Positions 44,584 to 55,578 of a stretch of 64,000 nucleotides of DNA are shown piece by piece (the first letter of the stretch is position 1; each line of letters begins with the position of its first letter). Both the position numbers and the translations under genes were made by a program. The notes under the pieces are model-generated. The model ran no database searches. It saw only the letters and a list, made by a program, of their open reading frames with translations, and was not told the DNA's origin. Source of the stretch: Pegoplata infirma (taxonomy: Eukaryota > Arthropoda > Insecta > Diptera > Anthomyiidae); assembly GCA_963921195.1 (NCBI GenBank), contig OY992538.1:60440852-60504851 (forward strand). Direction: 5' to 3'.

Positions 44584-46026
44584 ATGAGCAAATCCATGGG
44601 AAATTTAACTGACGGATTACCGATTTTGTTTATTTTTGGTAATTCGATATAGCTTCGTAAATGATTAAAACCCATATATTTTTTTTTTTGGATCAATACT
44701 TTGGAAGATATGGGCGTTTAAAGAAGCGCTTTTTTTTGACAATATTGAAAACAATATTGTTTATAAAATTATGAAGATTTAAAATTTATAATTTTTTTTT
44801 AGATTTTAACAAAAAATGTTGAAACCCATATTTGAATGTTCTTTTTTCCTGGGAAGGACACCATGGACTTCCAAAATCGAAATTTTGTATTAAAGCTTAG
44901 AATGTTCTTTTAACGCTGTAAAATTTTCAGAGACGTGTTTTTTCGTATTGTGGAGAAATTTATTTTTAAAGTTTGTTAGATCGCCAAATTTGATTTTTTT
45001 CAAAACTTTGGCAAACATCAAAATTTAACTTTATCACCAACTTTAAAAATTTATTGCTCGACAACATTAATAGCCTTAAAAGGACATACTAAACTTTAAT
45101 AAAAATTTTTGATTTTGGAAATCCACGGTTTCCTTGATAGGATAAAAGGACATTCCAATATTGTTTTAAAAAATGTTTGTTAATTTTTTTTTTTTTTTGA
45201 AATTTCTGTTATGTTTCTAAATTTAAAATCTCCATAATTTTATCAACAATACTGTCACAGAAAGTTTTTTCGTACAAAAAACGGTTTCCGAGTAAAAAAG
45301 CACAAAAAAACTGTCTAGAGCCATCTATTTGATTTTTTGACAAAATTTTGAAAAAAATCAAATATTTGGCTCTCTAACAAACTATGAAAATTTATTGCTC
45401 AACAATACGAAAAAACACCTCTCTGAAATGTTAACAGCGTTAAGAGGGCATTCTAAACTTTAATACAAAATTTGTGTTTTTTCGTATTGTTGAGCAATTA
45501 ATTTTTAAAGTTTGTTAAATCGCCAAATATTTGATTTTTTTCAAAATTTTGGCAAAATATCAAAAATTTAGCTTTATTACAAACTTTAAAAATTTATTGC
45601 TCGACAACACAAAGAAACACCTCCCTGAAATTTTAACAGCCTTAAAAGGACATTCTAAGCTTTAATAAACAATTTTGATTTTGAAGTCCATTGTGTCCTT
45701 CCCAGGAAAAAAGGACATTCAAATATTGTTTTTAAAATTTTTTGGTTGAAATTTTTGAAAAAAAAAAAAAAATTCAATCTTCATAATTTTATCTACAATA
45801 TTGTTTTTTTCGTACGCCTTACGGCTTCCGAGTACAAAAATGTTAAAAAAACTGTCTAAAAGTCAATATTGTCATAAAATCGCCTTTTTAAACGCACATA
45901 TCTTCTAAAGTAATCATCCGAAGAAAAAAAAAAAAAGGTTGTAAATTATTTACGAAGCTCTATCAAATAACCAAAAATAAACAAAATCAGTGATCCGTCA
46001 GTTAAATTTCCCATGGATTTGCTCAT
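44584..46026. mobile_element. hairpin element L (~0.7-kb arms)
   Basis: The inverted end ATGAGCAAATCCATGGGAAA and continuing TTTAACTGACGGAT is perfect for over 30 bp at both ends. The inner arms contain GAACATTCTAAGCTTTAA-like and CGACAACA words in both orientations, with several internal direct repeats. It sits in HelA-6 just after CCCCATAAAG. The exact target duplication is unclear because of the (TA)n target. Confidence 0.85.
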
Positions 46027-46782
46027 ATATATTCATGATCCTCTATCGATTTTAAGACGAACTAGCGATGTCCGTTCGTCTGTCTACCAACTTGGTCAGG
46101 TTGGTATTGAAATCCAGCGAAATCGGTCCAGAGGTTCAAAAGTTATGAGCAAAAGACTGAATTTTGGCAAGGGTTTTTTTGAATTTACGAGGGTTTTGCG
46201 GGCATTACGAACCAAGCCAGGTTACGACAAATATATATGCCAAGCTTCAGCATGCTCAGAATTGCCTTTCGAAAGTTAGAGTGTTTTTTATCTCGTTAAT
46301 TCACGAAAAACCCTTGCAGAAATTCAGACTTTTGCTCAAAACTTTTGAACCACTTGACCGATTTCGCTGGATTGCAATACCAACCTGACCATGTAAGGTT
46401 CGTAGTGGTTCAAAAGTTATTAGCGAAGCTGTGAATTCAGATTAGTTTCACCTTTAATACACGTGCTGAAAACCCGTTAAACATGTTTGTAAAACATTGG
46501 TAAGTCACACAAACGTATTTTTTCACTCAAAAATATTTTTACACTAAAAAAATGCACCCGAAAAAAATTTTAAACTCAAAAAAATTTTACACTAAAAAAA
46601 ATTAAAAAAATAATTCAGTAAATTATTTTTTTTTTAAGTTACTAAAAAAAAGTTTTTTACACAAAATAAAATATTTCTACTCAAAAAGTGTTTTTCACGC
46701 TAGAAAATTTACTATCACTGAAAAACGTCATTGTGGAGGGTATTCATACATTCGGCAAAGTCGAATTTAATTTTTGTACTTC

Positions 46783-47115
46783 TTTATATTTTGCTTAGTC
46801 TTTCTTATTTGTACAAATAAAGTTTTCCTTTCCATAATCAAATTCTTTCCCTATTTGGGACAGCTTATGTACTCCAATTACATTTATGTACGTATAAATA
46901 AAACATTCATACTATTAAGTATTTACTGTATTTACGTGTCATTTTCTTAACAAATAAAAACATGTCGAAAAAATAAGAAAATCACCGAAAAGAAATAATA
47001 ATAAAATTGTAGCAAAATATGTAGAAAAACACAATCTAATCGTTGCAATAAGCACTCATGCGTATGAATAATATTATTTATATATTATTGTGTATGTGTT
47101 TCAGCACAAGCACAC
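46783..47115. other. unassigned spacer
   Basis: No recognised features beyond AT-rich sequence. Confidence 0.5.
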
Positions 47116-48187
47116 ATATGAGGCATTCCACACCAAATGTCCCGCTACAGAAAAACATGTTTCCCGTAAATTTCTGAATATGTTGTTTGGATAGCGCTAT
47201 ATGTAACTAAGAAAATTGCGTTTTTGGTTTTTCAAATTTTCGAAAACTGGGCTTAGGAGGCGTGGTCAAATATTGAAAAAATGGTAAAATTTGTGGCGAG
47301 TTGCCTTGATTAAATATTTATCACATTAAAACGGAATGCACCACAATGTCAAAAATTTACGTTCTTATATAGTTTTGTATGGGCTATCGATTAAAAATTC
47401 TTTTTTTGGAAAATTTTCAGAAGCCGTTCTGAAATTTTCCATTTTTTAAAAAAGTCAATTTATCAAAAATCCGGCCACTTTTTTTTTCTTTTTTATTTAT
47501 TTTTTTAAAAGTTTAGATGTTTGTTCATCCACACAAAAAAAATCAGAAACACGTTCATCTTTTTTTTCGAGAAAATCGCATTTGAACTTTAAATTTCATA
47601 ACAATTTTGTTATTTGCTTGTATTTCTTTGTTTTAAAGTTGCGAATGAGTAATATTAATTGCATAAATATTCGTCATACGCTCTGTGGACACAAAGAAAT
47701 ACAAGCAAATAACAAAATTGTTATGAAATTTAAAGTTCAAATGCGATTTTCTCGAAAAAAAAGATGAACGTGTTTCTGATTTTTTTTTGTGTGGATGGAC
47801 AAACATCTAAACTTTTAAAAAAATAAATAAAAAAGAAAAAAAAAGTGGCCGGATTTTTGATAAATTTACTTTTTTAAAAAATGGAAAATTTCAGAACGGG
47901 TTCTGAAAATTTTCCAAAAAAAAAAATTTTAATCGATAGCCCATACAAAACTATATAAGAACGTAAATTTTTGACATTGTGGTGCATTCCGTTTTAATGT
48001 GATAAATATTTAATCAAGGCAACTCGCAAAAAATTGTACCACGCCTCCTAAGCCCAGTTTTCGAAGATTTGAAAAACCAAAAACGCAATTTTCTTTGTTA
48101 CATATAGGGCTATCCAAACAACCTATTCAGAAATTTACGGGACACATGTTTTTTTTCGCTGGACATTTGGTGTGGAATGCCCCATAT
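47116..48187. mobile_element. hairpin element J2 (~0.5-kb arms)
   Basis: The ends ATATGAGGCATTCCACACC and GGTGTGGAATGCCCCATAT delimit arms that are almost perfectly complementary, e.g. 47455-47630 against 47695-47870. The apical ~60 nt differ from J1: J1 keeps GAATGAGTAATAT paired with ATATTACTCATTC, while J2 has an unpaired loop containing ATACGCTCTGTGGACAC. No coding. An open frame at 47582-47767 is across the loop and not a gene. Confidence 0.92.
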
Positions 48188-48968
48188 TCGCAAATATGAA
48201 GCGTTCTTTTCCGAGAAATATAAACACAGTAAAATAAAAAAGCAAGGATTTTTTAAAGCATAGTTTAAGAAAAAAAAATAGTTATGGTTTTCCAAATTTT
48301 TTCGAATGTTTCTAAAAATATCGAAAATCATTCGGACCACTATGGTTAAGCCCCTATGACACTAAATTTTTTTTGTATTGATGAAATTTAAGTGAACAGT
48401 GCAAATATATCACCATAGGAAATCTGAACAAGTGTGAAGAGTAAAAGAATACTAATAAAAAATAGTAAACGTCAAATTTTATTCTTTCGATATATGTTAT
48501 CGATAAATTTGGTTATCAAATGACTGAATGTCAAAAAAAAAATATTAAATGTTGCCAACTTTTCTGTTTTTCATTAAAAGAAGCGATTTTTTGTTTGTTT
48601 TTGGCGGTTATTTGAATTTATACAGCGGGTTTTTATTAAAAAGAAAGTAATCACCACTATTTGTTTGTTTATTTTATGTTTCTTTTTCATTTCTTCTTTT
48701 GCTGTTTCATTCTTTCAATTAATAAAAAATAAAATACAAAAAAAATCTAGTGTCATAGGAGCTTTAGAAAACAATTTTCTTTTGACTGTTTAAAAATAAA
48801 AAAATAACAAGAGTCCTAATCTTTAAAAGTGAAATGTGTGTTTTTAACTTTGCCTAAAACAACGCTTTAAAATATTTTACACATAGTGTTATTGTGATAA
48901 TTTCGTTCTGATAATCTCTGCAAGTAGTGTCACCACACACACTTTTTGATAACAATTTCCTTCTACAC
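48188..48968. other. unassigned AT-rich sequence
   Basis: No recognised repeat or gene. It ends in TTCTACAC, the left target duplication of hAT-2. Confidence 0.5.
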
Positions 48969-49164
48969 CAGTGTTGCCACCAGTGAACCAAAAAATTATC
49001 CAGGAGTTTGTCCGAAATTATCCAAAATCCCAAAAATTATCCAAAAAACTAATTATCAAAAACGATTTTTTTTTTTTGACGAAACAAAAGAGTATTATTT
49101 AAATTCAATTTAGAGAATACATGATATTATTTTTTAAATAAAAATTATACATTTTGTACTGTTC

Positions 49165-50276
49165 AGAATGAAAAATATTTTATAATAGAAATTACCAGTT
49201 TTTTAAAATTTTTTTTTTGTGGTCTCAAGATTTGTACCTCCATTTCTTTCAATGCCTTCCCAGCAAAACTTTGGTAATGGGTAGTGATTATATAACAAAT
49301 TACCAGGTAATGCATATAACTTATTTGTAGCATTATTTTATGATGCCTTACCAAACATTTGTTCCACAACGTATTATTTTCAAGTGAAAAATAATGCATT
49401 ATTAATAATTTGCTACGTAATGCTTGATTATTGGAAAAAATGTATTTCATATTTGTTATTTCTAAACATTAAATCATGGATGACTAATATTTGGTTACAT
49501 TATGTATTATTTGAAAGTTTGAAATAATGCATTATTTATAATTGGATGCATAATGCATTACAATAACATAAAAAATAAATATTTTATAAAAAAATGCATA
49601 AGTTTAAACTAGAGATGGGCTCACGACAGGAAATTTCTAACGACACACACTCACGAGCATATTTTATCTACTTACACTCACTTACAATCACGTGAGTAAA
49701 TTTAATACAAAATTACTTTTTCACTACTCGTAACACATTATATATTATCTTCTGGTATGCTATATTATTTTATTTCTCGTAACCTATAAAATATCATATA
49801 TTTTACACCTTACTCGTATTCTTCGTTATAAATTTATGACTTATTTTATACCTTACTGGTATTCGTTGTGATAATGTGGATGCATTACTTTGAGTGTCAT
49901 CGCCTGTTAAAATCATCAATGCTGCAATGTATAAAATAAGAGATCCTATACCTTACTTTATACCTTATTTGGTAATCTAAGTTTTGCTGGGTTCTTTTGT
50001 AAAAAGAATTGAAGCAACAGTAGTTGAAGATAATTCATTTCGTAAATCGGTTTTTGTTATCTTTAATTTACTAAAAACTCTTTCTACTGATAAATAAGAA
50101 AATAGAAGAATCATAAGAAATTTAAAAAAAAAACTTCTAAATTTAGAAAAAGATTTTCACCAGCACAATTTGTACTTTTAAAAGTTTTTGCCCATTTAGT
50201 TTGGACATCCAAATAATCAAACAGGCCATATTTTTTGTGGTCCAATAAAGCTTATAGATTCATATAATTTGAAAAG
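49165..50276 (-). pseudogene. hAT transposase, C-terminal dimerisation region, interrupted
   Basis: Minus-strand pieces in order: FDYLDVQTKWAKTFKSTNCA then GENLFLNLE (about 50222-50135). After a frame change come LLFSYLSVERVFSKLKITKT and DLRNELSSTTVASILFTKE (about 50110-49992). After removing Q (49259-49991) follows GIERNGGTNLETTK (about 49259-49215). S-x-ERVFS-x-LK-x-x-KT-x-LRN is the hallmark of the hAT C-terminal dimerisation domain, and KEGIERNGG fits the tail of ZBED/SCAND3-like hAT transposases. The catalytic region is missing and several stops intervene. It belongs to the hAT-2 element around it. It could not be active. Confidence 0.8.
49259..49991. mobile_element. TIR element Q inside the hAT transposase relic
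   Basis: A perfect 13-bp inverted end CCCAGCAAAACTT lies at 49259 and AAGTTTTGCTGGG ends at 49991. TT lies on both sides. Removing Q and one TT joins TTTACAAAAGAA to GGCATTGAAAGA and restores the transposase frame. The interior is full of TAATGCATTA words. A partial end of hAT H (TAGAGATGGGC, ACTCACGAG) begins at 49610. Confidence 0.88.
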
Positions 50277-50311
50277 CTGCAAATTTAAAAGGTATTCACA
50301 AAACTAAAAAC

Positions 50312-51139
50312 AACAAGTAGAAAAGTTAAATTCGACTTGGCCGAATCTATGAATACCCTCCACAATGCCCTTTTTAAGTGATAGTAAATTTTCTAGAGTG
50401 AAAATTATTTTATTTTGCTTAAAAAAACTTTTTTTTAACTAATTTTTGAAAAAAAAAAATAATTTACTAAATTTTTTTTGAGTGTAAATTTTTTTTTGAG
50501 TGTAAAATTTTTTAAGAGTGTATTTTTTTTTTTTCTTTTAGTGTAAAAATATTTTTGAGTGACAAAAATGCGTTGTAAAATATTTTTGTGACTTACCAAT
50601 GTTTTTAAAACCTGTTTAACGGGGTTTCAACACGTGAATTTAAGGTGAGGCGAATCTGAAATTTACGGTTTTGCTAATAACTTTTGAACCACTGGACTGA
50701 TTTGGCTGAAATTTAAAACGAACTGGACCAGAGGAAGGGCAAATATATATGCCACACTTCAGTACCCTCAGAATTGCCGTTCGAAAGTTACCGTGTGTTT
50801 TATCTCATAAATTCCAGAAAAACCCTTGCCGAAATTCACTCATTTGCTTATAACTTTTGAACGACTGGACCGATTGCAATACCAACCTGACCAGGTAAAT
50901 GCCCAACATATATGCCAAACTTCAGGAGCCTCCGTAAAGTCTTTCAAAAGTTAGCGTGTTTTCAACAGACAGACAGACGGACAGACGGACGGACGGACGG
51001 ACATCGCTAGATCGTCTTAAAATCGATCGAGGATCATGAATAAATATACTTTATGAGGTCCTAGACCAATATTTCGAGGTGTTACAAACGGTATGACAAA
51101 CTTATATATACCCTCTATCACTAGAGTGGAGGGTATAAA
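50312..51139 (-). mobile_element. HelA-7, Helentron-like element in hAT-2
   Basis: Minus strand: ATACCCTCCACTCTAGTG start, core with ATAAATATA in place of ATATATATA, GTCC/GTCT tract (50970-51002), two GGTTCAAAAGTTAT-type modules, CACTC array (50470-50560), GTGGAGGGTATTCATAGA, hairpin TTCGGCCAAGTCGAA, CTACTTGTTG. Confidence 0.9.
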
Positions 51140-51352
51140 AAAGTGCTGGGAAATAAGAAATAACTAAAAAAAAACGCCGAATTTAATTAAAATAAAAAAA
51201 AAAATATATTTTGTCCATGTAAAAATTTAATTGTAAACGATAAAATTATCCATAAATTATCCAAAAATGTAATTATCCAAAGAGTATCCAAACAATTTTA
51301 AATTATCCATTTTTTGGATAATTATCCAGGAAGTGGCAACACTGTTCTACAC

Positions 51353-52537
51353 ATAAATTGTATAAATGTCAACAAATTTCAATTACAGTGTACCTTTTTT
51401 TCTTAGTTTTTATAAATTAGGAAAATCTCAATAAATTGAAAAATAATTTAAATTTTTGGATATTTCCAAAATAATGGAAATATTATTTTGGATGTTTCCA
51501 AAATAATACCACATATATGTGGTATTATTTTATACTCATATATGAGTCAGAAAATATACTTATTGTTAGTTGTGTATTTTGAATAGAAACAAATATATTC
51601 AATACACTACAGAATTGTATTTGAGTGTATGTGAAAAAAATTCTTAAAATATTATATTCCCAGTACGGAAAACTAACAACACTGAAATTTTCGATTTTCC
51701 ATAAACGGAGACCATTTTTGTGTGCAGTTTGTTTGTGAGAGCGAAAATTAAAAAAAATGTGTCTCGCTTTCAGATTTTAAATTTTGATGCGCTAAGCACG
51801 AATATCAAAAAATGTTTATTGGTCGAACGGTTTTCCGGATATCGTTAAAAATAGCAAAAGATTAAGGGTTTTCCAACGATAAAGAAAAAAAAAATACAAA
51901 ATTTCAAATAGCGATATCTTGAAAATCATTCCACAGATTTTAAAAATTTTTTGATACATATGTCCAGTGCATCAAAAAATAATAAATATGATACATCCAT
52001 TTCCCATTTCGTTCTCACAAACAAATTTTATTGTGTGTGCAATTTTCAACCGTTTTAGTTTAAATTGTTGTAAATTTTAGTTATCTTAACCTCCGATAGT
52101 AGAGGCCAACCTTAGTTATTTACCCCCCATTTACAAAAAAATCTTATTTGCATCTACAAATGCATTTTTTTTGTTAATTTCCTACTGGGTATTCATCAGA
52201 AATTCTAACATCTTTGAAAATTTCATGTTTTTTGTTTGAGGAACATATTTTGTAGTATGACATTTGCCAGTTATATAGATTCTTAAACAAAGTTATTTAA
52301 CAATAAGGAGACTATAAGAAATTTGTTTTTCCATAATAAGATACTTACAATACCATGAATATTAACGATGTCAAATCATAAATTGGAACAAGTTCTTACC
52401 TAGAAATAAAAAAAGTGTCTTAATATTTTGTAACAAAAATACGCAGATAAAAAAGTATAATTTCAGAATATTAAAAAAAATATTAAGAAATTTTCTATTG
52501 CACTAAAAAAAAAAATTACTAAAAAGTTGGAAAACTA
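51353..52537. other. unassigned, with palindrome cluster and repeat phrases
   Basis: 51467-51547 holds three neighbouring palindromes. 51770-52020 carries GCGCTAAGCACGAATATC, GGTCGAACGGTTTTCCGG and GCGATATCTTGAAAATCATT, variants of which occur at 34850-34920, 36700-36760 and 38920-38990. No genes. Confidence 0.45.
51500..51531. repeat. perfect 32-bp palindrome
   Basis: Sixteen-base arms starting AAAATAATACCACATA with no loop. It is followed by the 14-bp palindrome ACTCATATATGAGT at 51534-51547, and preceded by an imperfect CCAAAATAAT...ATTATTTTGG at 51467-51492. Confidence 0.95.
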
Positions 52538-53407
52538 CACTCAAAAAAATACGTTAGTAGATTTACTAATTTTTTTTGCTAATGCTAGTTAGCTAACTTT
52601 TAGCAAATTTTTAGTTGAGATTAGCATGTTAGCAAAAATTCTTGTAAACTTCATTTAGCACATTAGCAATTTTAAACAAATTTTGAACTAATATCTTTTG
52701 CTTAATTTGAAATTGAGTTGACAACATTTTTACAATATTTTTTGCTAACATTAGCAAAAATAAATGGTAAATTTTTTTTTATTTTCAGAAAACTTAAAAT
52801 GGCGCTATCTCGGAAACTAAGCCAGATAGAGCAAAATGGAGACCATTTTTGGTTCTTTGAAACTCCATACTTTCGCGGGTCCTCTTCACATGTGTGGACC
52901 CTAATGAGACCTAAGTTTGGATCCAAAAAAGTTAGCATTTCCGAAAATTTTAAAATGCTCATATCTCGGTAAATATTGCCGACACAACAAAAAGTCCAAA
53001 AGCATTTTTGTAGCTCTCAACACGTAGAACAACACCGAAAAATAGTCAAAAGCTCTACGAGTAATATTTTTGAAGTTATCGAGTTTTTTAATTCTCAAGA
53101 CCCCAGTGATCCCCTTAAATCACGTATCTCAAAAACTAAGCAAGGTAGAGCGAAACGGACACAAATTTTGGACCAAAAACTATGACGATTTTTATGGAAC
53201 CCAACTAGGTCTAGGTCCATTGGGTCCGAACCCAATGGGGTCCTCAAATGTGTATGAACTTAGTTAAAAAAAAAAAAAATCAGTTAACTAATTATTGGCA
53301 AAACATTTTTGCTAACTTTAGCAAAAAAATTGTGGGTTCAAAATCAGCAAATTTTCCTGTATGTTTACAAGCTTTTTTTGCTAACTTTACAGTTTTTTTT
53401 TTGAGTG
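52538..53407. mobile_element. CACTC-F2 MITE, best-preserved copy
   Basis: CACTCAAAAAAATACGTTAG at the left and CAGTTTTTTTTTTGAGTG at the right, TA on both sides (52536-52537, 53408-53409). The core is shared with F1 and F3. Subterminal GCTAA(C/T)(T/A)TTAGCAAA words occur in both orientations. Open frames at 52702-53267 parallel those of F1 and shift between copies, so no gene is called. Confidence 0.92.
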
Positions 53408-53409
53408 TA

Positions 53410-54308
53410 AGTAAGATCACTTAAAGTTGAACCTTTCTCTTTCCTTTTAGTAAACATTTTCTTAAAATTGTTACAACTTCAATTTAGTTCATATAGGTTT
53501 GCGTAACTTATTGGGTGCAGAACCAATGTGTCCAGTTGGACTATCATTTATCCGTTTCGATCTAGCTTGCTTAGTTTTTAATCATTGGAACTTAAAGATC
53601 CAATAGGGTCTTCAGAATCTTAAAAATATGGATAACTTTAAACTATAACTCGGACGATTTTATGTATTTGGAAAATTGTGGAAAAATATATAAACTATTT
53701 TAAAAGAAATTGTGTCCCAAAATTTTGTTAAGTGTTTCATGTGAGTGTGTGAAATTTCTGATCATGTTTGCAACCCTCAAAAAAATTGGAGATTTCTGAA
53801 AATAGAATTGTAATGTTGGAAACTTTAAAAATTTTCGAAATTAAATTTCCTTCATTTTTTAACTTTTTTTTTGTTGACTTTAAAACTGAGTTTACGAATT
53901 TTTACTAATAAATTTGCTGATTTTTTGTAACATTTTTGTAAAGTGAAAAATTTTAAACATTTCTTGTGTAGCCTCCTATGCAAATCTCATAAGTCCTACT
54001 TAAGCTGAACTTAATGCTGTGAAAAAAAGAAAAAATAAGTGAAGTGTTAGTGTTTAAAACCAATATTTACCAAACTTAAAATTTTTTACAAAAAGTTTAG
54101 CTGAATTCAACTAATAAAAAATGTTACGAAATTTTCAGCTGAATTTTTAGTTAAAATTACGGTTTTTTTGCTACATTCATTCTACGAAAAGTTAGCTAAA
54201 TATTTTTTATTAAATTAACTAGAAATTTAGTAGGTTCAAAATCAGGTGTTTTTTTAGTTAAATTTAACTTAATTTTTTGCTAACTTTACAGTTTTATTTT
54301 TTTGAGTG
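53410..54308. mobile_element. CACTC-F4, old diverged copy
   Basis: Diverged F core in the opposite orientation to F2: AACTTCAATTTAGTTCATA, ATCCGTTTCGATCTAGCTTG, GGATAACTTTAAACTATAAC. It ends TTACAGTTTTATTTTTTTGA then GTG at 54308. The left end is not identified. Confidence 0.5.
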
Positions 54309-55578
54309 TGATCCTCGACATATATGTTGGTCATTTACCTGGTCATTGCAATCCAGCCAAATCGGTTCAGTGGTTCAAAAGTTATGAGCAAAGGAGTAAA
54401 TTTCGACAAGGGGTTTTCGCAAATTTACGAGATAAAAAACACGATAACTTTCGAAAGACAATAACGAGACTGCTAAAACTTAGCATGTAGCTGTGCCATT
54501 TCCCAGGTCTGTTTGGTATTGAATTTCTGGTCAATCGGTTTAGTGGATCAAAAGTTATAAGCAAAAGTATATTCGATTTTGTGTTTTTTGTAGCACAGTG
54601 TTATTTTTATACCCTACACCACTCTGTGGTACAGGGTATAATGAGTTTGTGCTGATGTTTGTAACTACCCGAAATATTGGTCCTAGACCTACCTTCAAGT
54701 ATACCGATCGACTCAGAATTACTTTTTGAGTCGATTTGGCGATGTCCGTCCGTCCGTCTGTCCATCTATCGGTTTAAGCACGATACAGGTCGCAATTTTC
54801 AATCAATTGAATTGAAATTTAGCATCTCTGGGCCCAAGGACGAAGCCTATTGAAATTGGAGAAAATCGGTCCATGTTAAGACCTAGCCCCCATACAAACG
54901 CCCCCTTTGGATTCGGCTTAAATGCCTCTAATAACCGCATTATAATAGATATCGCTTTGAAATTCAGCAGGTGATCAAATTTTATACACACAACTCACCA
55001 TTCCAAGTTTCAAAGGAATCGGGCCAGTCCTTCTGGTAGTCCCCATACAAACCACCTTCCCGATATTCACATAATAACCTCAAAATTTATAAAAATGGAA
55101 ATATTTAATAAAAATTTATTTTTAGGTATTAAAGGTGTACATTAGTAACCTTATCAAATCGGAATATAATTGGACCATTTTTGGACTTGGTCCCCCATAT
55201 ACAAATTTCGACCGATATTCAGTTAAATTGGTCTATTGACAAAAAAATAAACCAATTCCACTAAAATTTTATCTGTGTGTTTTTTCTACACTAAATGAAG
55301 ATCTAACAAAAGACATATACAATCGGTCCATGTTTGGACTTGAGACCAATTTTCCGGAAAACACTGGTGTAGGGTATCATATGGTCGGTCTTGACCGACT
55401 ATAACTTTCTTACTTGTTTTTTTTTTAATTAGTTAAAAAAAAGTGTTTTTACCCAAAATAATATATTTCTAATCAAAACTTTTATGTTTTGCATGTTAAA
55501 AAATTTACTATCACTTAAAAAGTGCATTGTGGAGGGTATTCATAGATTCGGCCAAGTCGAATTTAAATTTTCTACTTG
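54309..55578 (+). mobile_element. HelA-8, 5'-truncated, host of HelC-4
   Basis: Begins inside HelA at CTCGACATATATGTTGGTC, passes two GGTTCAAAAGTTAT-type modules, is interrupted by HelC-4 (54604-55416), and ends with GTGGAGGGTATTCATAGA, hairpin TTCGGCCAAGTCGAA and CTACTTGTTTT. The missing 5' part abuts the end of CACTC-F4. Confidence 0.8.
54604..55416 (+). mobile_element. HelC-4, intact Helentron-like element
   Basis: 5' end TTTTTATACCCTACACCACT. Local hairpin ATACCCT...AGGGTAT with an inner ACCAC/GTGGT stem. The core has GTATACCGATCGACTCAGAA and GATGTCCGTCCGTC. The interior has CCCATACAAACGCCCCC. 3' end CTGGTGTAGGGTATCATATG, hairpin GTCGGTCTTGACCGAC, and TTTCTTACTTGTTTT. The distal complement ATACCCTACACC / GGTGTAGGGTAT is 12 bp and perfect. 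This is the reference copy for the four HelC fragments. Confidence 0.93.

Larger units (their letters stand above)
42452..46782 (+). mobile_element. HelA-6, split by hairpin elements K and L
   Basis: Three collinear pieces. 42452-42483 is a diverged 5' end (TCCTGCTCTCTAGTGA then GGTATATA). 44519-44583 is TAAGTTTGTCGTTCCG to CCCCATAAAG. 46027-46782 is ATATTCATGATCC, short GTCT tract, two GGTTCAAAAGTTAT modules, CACTCAAAA array, GTGGAGGGTATTCATACA, hairpin TTCGGCAAAGTCGAA. Removing K and L restores a standard element of about 0.85 kb. Confidence 0.8.
48969..51344. mobile_element. hAT-2 element with transposase relic, perfect 8-bp duplication
   Basis: A 12-bp inverted end CAGTGTTGCCAC lies at 48969-48980 with GTGGCAACACTG at 51333-51344. 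TTCTACAC lies on both sides (48961-48968, 51345-51352). Subterminal words AATTATCCA(A/G)AA repeat at both ends. The interior holds a minus-strand transposase relic, the Q element (49259-49991) and a HelA (50312-51139). Without these, about 0.8 kb remains, so most of the transposase gene was already lost. Confidence 0.95.

Noticed and set aside
36210..53267. Parallel open frames in CACTC-F1 (36210-36510) and F2 (52702-53267) that look like conserved proteins
   Set aside because: Both strands give similar frames because the two repeat copies are close. The frames have no domain, and the decayed third copy breaks them. Conservation is at the DNA level.
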